Assembly (NCBI RefSeq): GCF_000003605.2
Contig: NW_003109081.1
Location: 316,963 to 380,962 of the forward strand
DNA: 64,000 bases
Source of the DNA: Saccoglossus kowalevskii
Lineage: Eukaryota > Hemichordata > Enteropneusta > Harrimaniidae
Reading direction: 5' to 3'
The position numbers and the translations under genes are program-made. Below, piece by piece: positions 56,673 through 64,000 of this stretch. The notes below the pieces were generated by a model. That model had not been told where the DNA came from. It did no database searches and worked only from the letters and a program-made list of their open reading frames with translations. Each line of letters starts with the position of its first letter. Position 1 is the first letter of the stretch.

Positions 56673-57950
56673 ACGAACCTGCCGTCAACCCAGGGGTTAG
56701 CAGAGAACATTTATGGTACACAGAGTGTACGCGGTCCTTGATCTCGCACTACGCTACTCTGATTCATGTACGCCCCATAGTCACGCGTGAAGTAGTGCTT
56801 GTCGGTTATATGTTGATTTCAGAAATATACATCGTCGGTTTACTCAGTATTAATATTTCATTCCTTCGCTCAACGTGTGACATTCAAATAATTTACTGTA
56901 GACATACTTCCACTTTGCTTCTCACATTAACTTACAATAAACCTCTGGGTTAACCGTTGTTCATCAACCATAATAACACAATGACATTTGTAGCGGAAAC
57001 GAGAAGCGCGCGTACTACGGATTGAACGCGCTTTATCGTATAGAGCAGATTTCGATGTTCTTACATAATTGACTCACTCAATATTGCAATCCTTTGTTAT
57101 TGGCAATGAATCATTTTATTTGATGCTGATTTTAGTATTAAATACTCGTTATCTAATAGTTTCTCTTCTTTTTAAATACCCTCTACTTTACTCGCTTCCA
57201 CCCCCACATAACAATGTATTCATAATCCTGTTACAGTGCCCCGATATTTGGATACAATATTACAACAGAGTAATAACATTTACTGATATTGATAATGCTA
57301 TAATATAATGATTGATTATGATGTATGCCCTCCTTAAAGTCACACAGAATAATACTTTAAGGTGAATGAGATCCACCACTCATTACTCAAAAACAAGGTC
57401 GCTACAATTGTGCACAGAAACAGTAATTGAACACATGGCATAGTTAATGTATACCATTTTAGTTAATGTGAGCGTGCAGTTCAGGATGTGGATAATGGTT
57501 GACGTAGATCCCTGTTCTAAGGTCTGATTAGAATTATTTTATCCACAAGCTGAAACGAGTAAATGAAAAAGGTTCATTAAGTTATTATATATAAATCTAG
57601 CATTGGGTACGTAAGTGATGAATATACACGTATGTCAATGTTTTTGATTGTAATGGTCTAAAAATTCGCACGCAGGTTTCTGATATCTGGGTTACCATTA
57701 CAAACATTTAAATAACTACATTGTAGGTTTTACTTATTTTGTACCATCTCACAATCTCACCCAATTTCGTCTGCCGACTTATATCTGGACACGATATTTT
57801 TTTCAGGAACATATTTCCTTTTTAAAGTTATGTTAATATTGGTATCGATTTTTCAGCCTATTTACATAACTTTTTTTTATTGTTCTATCTCGAACTTTGT
57901 ATTTTATTATCTGGTTCATGTAGTGTTTTTCTTGCCACGACCGTATATCA

Positions 57951-58093
57951 AAATAAATAAATAAATAAATAAATAGATGGATGGATGGATGGATGGATGG
58001 ATGGATGGATGGATGGACGGACGGACGGACGGACGGACGGACGGACAGATCGATCGATCGATCGATCGATGGATGGATGGATGAATGAATGAA

Positions 58094-58156
<63 letters not shown>

Positions 58157-58169
58157 ACAAATAAACAAA

Positions 58170-58224
<55 letters not shown>

Positions 58225-58226
58225 AT
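57951..58226. repeat. Compound tetranucleotide microsatellite
   Basis: Blocks in order: (AAAT)n 57951-57974, (GATG)n to about 58015, (GACG)n to about 58046, (GATC)n to about 58070, (GATG)n to 58082, (AATG)n to 58093, (AAAT)n to 58226. On the minus strand it gives the low-complexity ORFs of LFIY, HPSI and RPSV repeats, which are not genes. Confidence 0.97.
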
Positions 58227-61200
58227 GATGTGTGTAATGATGTGTCGGTAATATTTTTATATTGATTTTTGTTGCATTTGCATCAAATATTTACCAAACA
58301 GTGAGACAGAAATCTATAGGATTGGATGTACTTCTTAGCTGGCTTCACATGCATAGTTCAAGCCTTTCTAACCGGTGCTTATACCACTGCTTATATCACT
58401 GCTTTCACCCGGGGGAGGGGTTGCATGACACGAATGGTTGAAATAAATAAATTAATATTCATGTGCAATGAAAGACTACGCTACGAGCTGAAAAATTAAA
58501 CGGAAAACTGATGTAAAAGTGTTTTTGAGACACAGTTTTGATCCAAATTGTTGAATGTAACCACAGGTCGTTTACCGTGATCATAGCAAATTACGAAATT
58601 CATCGGGAATGCAGAGGAACGTATATATTTCCCCCTGGTATTATTGCTCAAATTGTTTTCATTAACTTTTATCAGTGACAAGTTACCTAATTAGTATGCA
58701 TTTCGATAAACTACTGTGTGTATGCGAAGTTTGAAATGGAAATTTTTTAACGCATTAAAATCAAGCGTGGAACTGGTGTGGTTGATTTGTTTTACAATAG
58801 ACATGTTTCTAAGTTGTGTTGCAGACTATTCGTTAACAAAATCGCTGAAATTATTTTATCTCATTGTAAAAGGAACGTTGTTGCTTCAACGTTGTTGCCT
58901 ACGGACGACTGACTTTGAAACGTTTCACCGAGATCGGACGGCGCCCTATTGTGCCAATCCGCCTTCATCATTGCATTCAAACAAATCACGTGTGCGCTGT
59001 TTAAACCCGGAATTCTACCAATAGGGGTAGTAAAAAAACATTGCAAAGCATGCAAATTCAACATTTGCAAACCAGTATACTAAAACAGAAAAGCTTAGGG
59101 ATGCAAAAGAAGGATAGATATTAGTATAAATATCAGTATTTCAGTATGAGCATCTCTGTTGATACAATTCCTCACATATTCTATTCCCATTTATTCCTGC
59201 GTAAACTGGAATAGCCTCTTTCCTTGTCAACATTCTGAGTAAAATCACGTGATAGGCTATTGAAATTGGCTGTTACATACTTACCGCTGGCCTGGAAATT
59301 ATGTTCAATTAGCTCTCATTCAAGTAACAATGCAGATTTCCTAGTGGGATTAGGACTGGTTCGACCCCACCATTAAAAAATGTGGGTGTTTTCAGCAAAA
59401 AACGAATAACCCTGGAGTGCACACAATACACTAAATTTCGGAACAAATCTCGCATTAGTTATGGCAGCAGAATATCCGTAAAATATCAGACGAAACATGA
59501 AAACACTACATATTGTATTTCAGCCTGAACCCTTTATTGCAATTCCAGGAATTACCCCCATACGTACAACCATTTTCCGCCTTGTATAACCAACTCCTGA
59601 AAACAAACTCTTGATTCCACGCTGAAGCGTTTGGGAACAAAGACAGATTAATTTTTGAAAAAGTACTTCGTCTTGGCGTTGACGTTTTGAAATTCCAAAC
59701 TCACAAAGTTTAGAATTTGCTGTGGAAATAGCGTGAATTACTGTATGCACACGTGACTAATTTGCATAGCTTTTTTCATGGCTCTTAATACTCTTGTTTG
59801 TGCAATAACGTAGCTTTGGAAATCTTATTATTAAAAATACACTATAATAACATTAAACAATAATTATGGGAGAAATATACTATCGTTATATTACATATGC
59901 AATATTACGTGGTACATGTGTGCTGGCAGTCGCTATGAATTTACATAAATTAGAGATGTGTTTGGAAAAAATGTATTGATCAAACTAAAGCTGATATTTA
60001 AGTTAAACCTTATTTTGCTTAGAGCTGCGTAAATTGAAGGTTTTGTTGTTCTTATTCCACACCAAAAATGTTGATTATCAGATTAAAGGGCAGCAGTCGT
60101 CGCACTGCGTCCTATTCGATATGGGACTCATAGCGACGTATACAACGCGTGCAAAATACATTGTTTATTTCAATGAAATTCGAACACGCGCTGCGCGACG
60201 ACCACCGCTCTTTAAGTATGTGATGTTTATATCAAGTCCAACGCTCATAAATCATATCAAAAGTCATAGGGTTTTACATACAATTCAGGAACATATATTT
60301 TCTTATCCTTTTGCAAAATATTAAATTAATTATTAGATATTAGTGGGTGTTAGTCATTTGAGTGGGAACAAGCACAGTGCAGCATACATTTAATATAGGT
60401 TCGTCAAAAAACATTTTTTCAATTATAGATATAAATATTATCTGATGATCTATGTTGATTTGTATTTATAATTTCATTTTGTTTACTGAGATAAAACATA
60501 AACCACCATTCAGCTATTTCAACTAAATTCGATAACAACAACTATGTTAGCTTGTTAACTGGTGCATGGTAAAATAATTAATCTATTTTCTATTTTTAAT
60601 ATTTTGATTAATTTTATAAATAGTTAATGGTAAGCGGATCTATTTTTCTAGTACAAACAGTATCCCCTAGATTATATGTGAGCTTACGATGTGTTTCTTA
60701 AGCGGATCTTTGCAATGCATTGTGTCTCTGTCCTTGATCACAGTCCACGCAGATTTGTCTTTAGATGAGCGATGGCTCATTTGATATGATAACCTCCGGG
60801 AAAAATAATAATAATCTGCCTTGTGTATGTCCCATCGTCTGTCCTACATAATTTAGTTTGTACCTAAAAACACGTCGTATTCGAAGTTTATAGTTGATTA
60901 ATATTTAATCGATCATAGACACGGGAGAATGTGTGACGTCTTTTTTCATTTGTCGAGCTCTATTATGTTACGTGCGCGAAACAAGTGTCATACTGCCTCG
61001 TCGTACGTGCTTTTAGCAGTTTATGAAAAACGTGATGTGCCAATTACGCTCATACGAGACTAGTTGGGTACTAATGTTCATATACTATTTGATAGACATA
61101 TTTTAATCTGATGATCGACGAAAAAAAAACATCACAAACAATGACAATGAATCGAAAGATTTCCCTAGCAAGTATAACTTTCAAGCAGTTTCATGAAACG

Positions 61201-61901
61201 TTTTTGAAAATTTACAAGTTTGTATACATAGTGTATTCTATTGATGAGCATAATTAATATTTTGTTCGTAAATATTATTTTAACGTACTAGTATTTTCAC
61301 ATGTCGAACGTTCAAACTGTGAGCGAAATACCATAGTAAGATTAAGACGTGACCATTGTATTCTTGTTAAATTCCCTGTATAGGTTTTAAACATTGACGT
61401 GGACGTTCAAAACTATTCACTTCATTTATTCTTAATTAGAGTTTATAAACAATGTTGTCTAATTATATAAAATATTCCCGATATTTCAATGCATATATTG
61501 TATTGTAATATGTTAATTGTTGGGTTTTCAAAATATAGACACATCTACTGAACATGCGCATTTAAACTACCAAGGGAGATATAATAAAATAATACACTTG
61601 TATATTTCTCTAATAACACCAAGAGACTCACGAAATTAAATACAGTGACGTTCGATAGTAATGTATTAGGTTTGACTATTTTACTTGGAAAATGCGAAAT
61701 TCTAATCATAGTTGAAAACTATATTAAATGGGAACTAAATAGAGCCTAATTTGGTGTTTGTATTTATCAAGTTATGTATATTGATTATAAATTTGTCACC
61801 ATGAGGTTTTTCAGCACGATTTGACCTGAAACAACTTCCTTTGACCTAACAGGTCATGTCTTTCATTAACCAATCAAAATGATGTGTCGTAATGATGAAA
61901 T
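58227..61901. other. Intergenic, no gene seen
   Basis: AT-rich DNA with short unrecognised ORFs (up to 102 codons at 58716-59024). No repeat or RNA gene recognised. Confidence 0.55.
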
Positions 61902-62942
61902 TTTCCGATTATTGACGATGATTTTTTAACGCAATGCGATAGTGAATTACCGCAATGTTAAAATGCGATCTGTAGCACTGATTGCAACGAAAAACGATGA
62001 TTTTTTCCCTAAAAACTGGTGATTCGCAGTTTCCGAAAAGTAAACGACGATTAATAGTAACCGTGGGTAAACTGAGCGTGTAGGGAGAATTTAAACACCT
62101 TTCACGGTCGCCAACATGTCACATCGTTCAAACCCTAGGCCTTTCATGATAGTCTCAAAGTAAACCATGCCCAATAACCAGGTACACGACTTAACGATCA
62201 CATTTTTGGCTTTTTGAAAGCTACTACTCAAAGAAATATTGATTAATTCAGTATTGCAACATCGGGGTCATCCTGGGAAAATGACAGAATAGAAAGGATG
62301 CGAACCACGTTGTGTACGTTCGCCATGCACTCTGAAATTAATGCGAGTTTTCTCATAAAAGCAGGAACCAAACTACCATGCCAATCACGATTATTATGAA
62401 ATGAAACACACTTTTTACAGACATATTTTAAAGAATATCGTCGACAACCAGTAAAACCACTCTGGGCTTATAATCGTGAATGCCCTCAACTCGATAAATA
62501 CCTAGTAAAAAAATAGAGGGATAGGCTTCATACTCGGGAGGAACTTACGATCGGAGAAGTACGGTACTTTAACGCAATTGGGCTTCCACTCTGAGAATAC
62601 TGTGGTTCAAACGCATAATGATCTAACCCAAGTTCTAAAAAGCACATTGGGCATATAAAAGTTTTTACTAGTAGTACACAATGCATGAACGGTTATGTAC
62701 AATGGCGTATACGAATGCGATCAGATACTAAACAGCTTTGAAAAGTACCTGGATGTTAAATATGTTCGTTCGTTATTTATTCTCTTCCATGAATGGCCTC
62801 CATGGTGTTTAATTGCTAGCACTTCAAATGCCTATCCAAGCTACAGTTATAATTAAAAAAAATAAACCACTGCAACATTATTTCGAATACAGTTTAGAAT
62901 ATACACGACTATAAATTAAGGCCGCATTTAGGTTCGCTTTAA
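61902..62942 (-). repeat. Unclassified interspersed element R4, longer copy
   Basis: Inverted partner of 31715-32290, about 1.04 kb. It retains internal blocks (roughly 62368-62680 and 61945-62100) missing from the other copy. On the minus strand a 37-codon frame (62356 down to 62243) begins MRKLALISECMAN and reads close to the other copy. A neighbouring frame further on (SLSSSFQKAKNVIVK) also matches the other copy (SLSSSFRKSKNVIVK). No terminal inverted or long direct repeats are seen at its ends. Class unknown. Confidence 0.85.
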
Positions 62943-62979
62943 GGCTGCCATCGGAGAGACTGATCTGACATACTGAAAA

Positions 62980-63004
62980 AAAAAACATCAAATTGATGTT
63001 TTTT
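62980..63004. repeat. 12-bp palindrome next to element R4
   Basis: AAAAAACATCAA, one base, TTGATGTTTTTT. It lies about 40 bp outside the visible right end of R4. Confidence 0.8.
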
Positions 63005-64000
63005 CTTTAATAAACTTAATATCGAGTAGTGATAGTTGCGATGATCTGATTCGTTTATTTTATTGTATCTGTGAATACGCACGTTTGTGGGCACAATACA
63101 TCATTACACATAACATGTAAATGGCAATCTAAAATGTCATCACAAATACTAAGGACTGATACAAGAAGAGCTACCGTCCCGCGGCTATTTCCTACACAGC
63201 TACTGCGTGCATTCATGTTTGAAAGATCAGTCAGGGTTTAAGCCGTTAGTCGAGATCAGTGACGGAATTAGATTTTTACTTCAGTCTTCGAGGCTGATTA
63301 CGTGACTATTAGATATATATACATGAGAGCGAAGAAACTGTGTCCATGCAAGTACGTGCGTTTCCAATTATCAACTGGATATCGTTTACCCAGTACCCAT
63401 TTCAGTCGTACTGGGTGCCGCATTCCATAAAGACTCATTAAAATGATGATGGATTAAAGGTTTTGATAGAATTATTGATTATCGGTGGGCAGGCAAATAT
63501 TCTATAAATAACATTAAATTTCTTGGAGTGGAAAAAAATACTGGATCATAGATTATATCTTGACGGACCAAAAAGTCGAGAGTAATTACATTACTTTCCT
63601 GTATTCTTTGTATAAGTTATACCACTAGTAAACATTTTAAAAGATGTGTGTGTTCTTTTCTTTTTAAATACCTATCTGTGAGACGCTTTCTAGAATTGAA
63701 AGTATATATATGTTATTTCCACGAAATTCTTTTTAATACTGCTCAAAATTAAGTCACCCCCCTCCGTCGGTCAATTACAGCATGTTTAATTCCCAATAAT
63801 GATCCATGTTCCACTCATATGCAGGAATCTCGTGGCCCAACCCATAATTCATTGCGACGCACCCGGTAGTGAATTGTATTATGCATTGCGCAAGTTTCTT
63901 TCTAATGAAAGCGCTTACCGTTTTGGGGACAGTGATTGTCAAACCATTATAATTTATACGGGAAAATAAAAATACACGATACAATTGTCGACATTATGAG
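63005..64000. other. Right-edge region, no gene seen
   Basis: AT-rich. A 69-codon minus-strand ORF (63775-63984) next to a repeat-like word ACTGCTCAAAATTAAG (63740-63755) might be the edge of an element continuing beyond the window. No domain recognised. Confidence 0.4.

Larger units (their letters stand above)
47347..57950. other. Gene-poor region downstream of the receptor
   Basis: More than 10 kb of AT-rich DNA with only short unrecognised ORFs. It contains the 3' flank of the receptor (no clear AATAAA soon after the stop), a CTCF-like site (56575-56586) and a TATA-like box (56663-56672). No RNA gene or repeat family recognised. A 5' tRNA-like word (ACTCAATTGGCTAAGC, near 52022) has no matching 3' half. 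Confidence 0.5.

Noticed and set aside
57833-58168. Minus-strand ORFs of LFIY/HPSI/RPSV repeats
   Set aside because: They are translations of a tetranucleotide microsatellite.
59350-59372. tRNA B-box-like word GGTTCGACCCC
   Set aside because: Only three of five T-stem pairs form and no D-arm or acceptor stem is found; perhaps a SINE trace but unsupported.
63775-63984. 69-codon minus-strand ORF at the right edge
   Set aside because: No recognisable domain; the nearby repeat-like word is too little to name an element.

Overview
This is 64 kb of AT-rich, intron-rich animal DNA with one host protein-coding gene that can be read with confidence: a four-exon, plus-strand rhodopsin-family neuropeptide receptor (coding span 38019-47188). 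The short scattered ORFs, canonical GT-AG introns, decayed LINEs, a mariner element, terminal-inverted-repeat elements and two assembly gaps point to a draft assembly of an invertebrate metazoan. The receptor (closest in remembered motifs to RYamide/luqin, neuropeptide Y, NPFF and GPR83-type receptors) and the repeats carrying TGACCTTGACC-type words fit a marine bilaterian and lean weakly to a lophotrochozoan. I cannot fix the taxon from sequence alone. Layout: 1-1.2 kb holds two different decayed LINE reverse-transcriptase fragments in divergent orientation. 3.4-8.7 kb has dispersed and tandem repeats in otherwise empty DNA. 12.5-13.8 kb is a mariner copy with near-identical terminal inverted repeats, TA flanks and a broken transposase. 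16.0-16.2 kb is an assembly gap, followed at 16.5-17.3 kb by a decayed minus-strand fragment of a multicopy transposon protein that I associate with Academ-type elements. 17.3-31.7 kb is gene-poor, with a duplicated 153-bp repeat and a CTCF-like site. 31.7-35.2 kb is a repeat cluster: one copy of an unclassified family whose longer inverted partner lies at 61.9-62.9 kb, then one inverted-repeat element nested inside another, with a 431-base gap in the inner one. 37.6-47.2 kb is the receptor gene. 47.2-64 kb is gene-poor, with a compound tetranucleotide microsatellite at 58 kb and the longer copy of the unclassified repeat near the right end. The four receptor exons join at phase-0 boundaries into a 476-residue protein with seven predicted membrane segments and intact class-A landmarks (GN, LAVAD, DRY, CWxP, NPxxY). 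Intron 1 is 5.6 kb and holds repeats, a tandem array and a GC-richer island with a TATA-like box. The most unusual observations are the nested inverted-repeat elements with a histone-like 3' end stem-loop in the inner one, the unclassified repeat family with a conserved reading frame, the Academ-like fossil hidden antisense to misleading ORFs, and a perfect splice-donor hexamer overlapping the receptor's stop codon. I found no convincing tRNA, rRNA, CRISPR array or virus-derived element.
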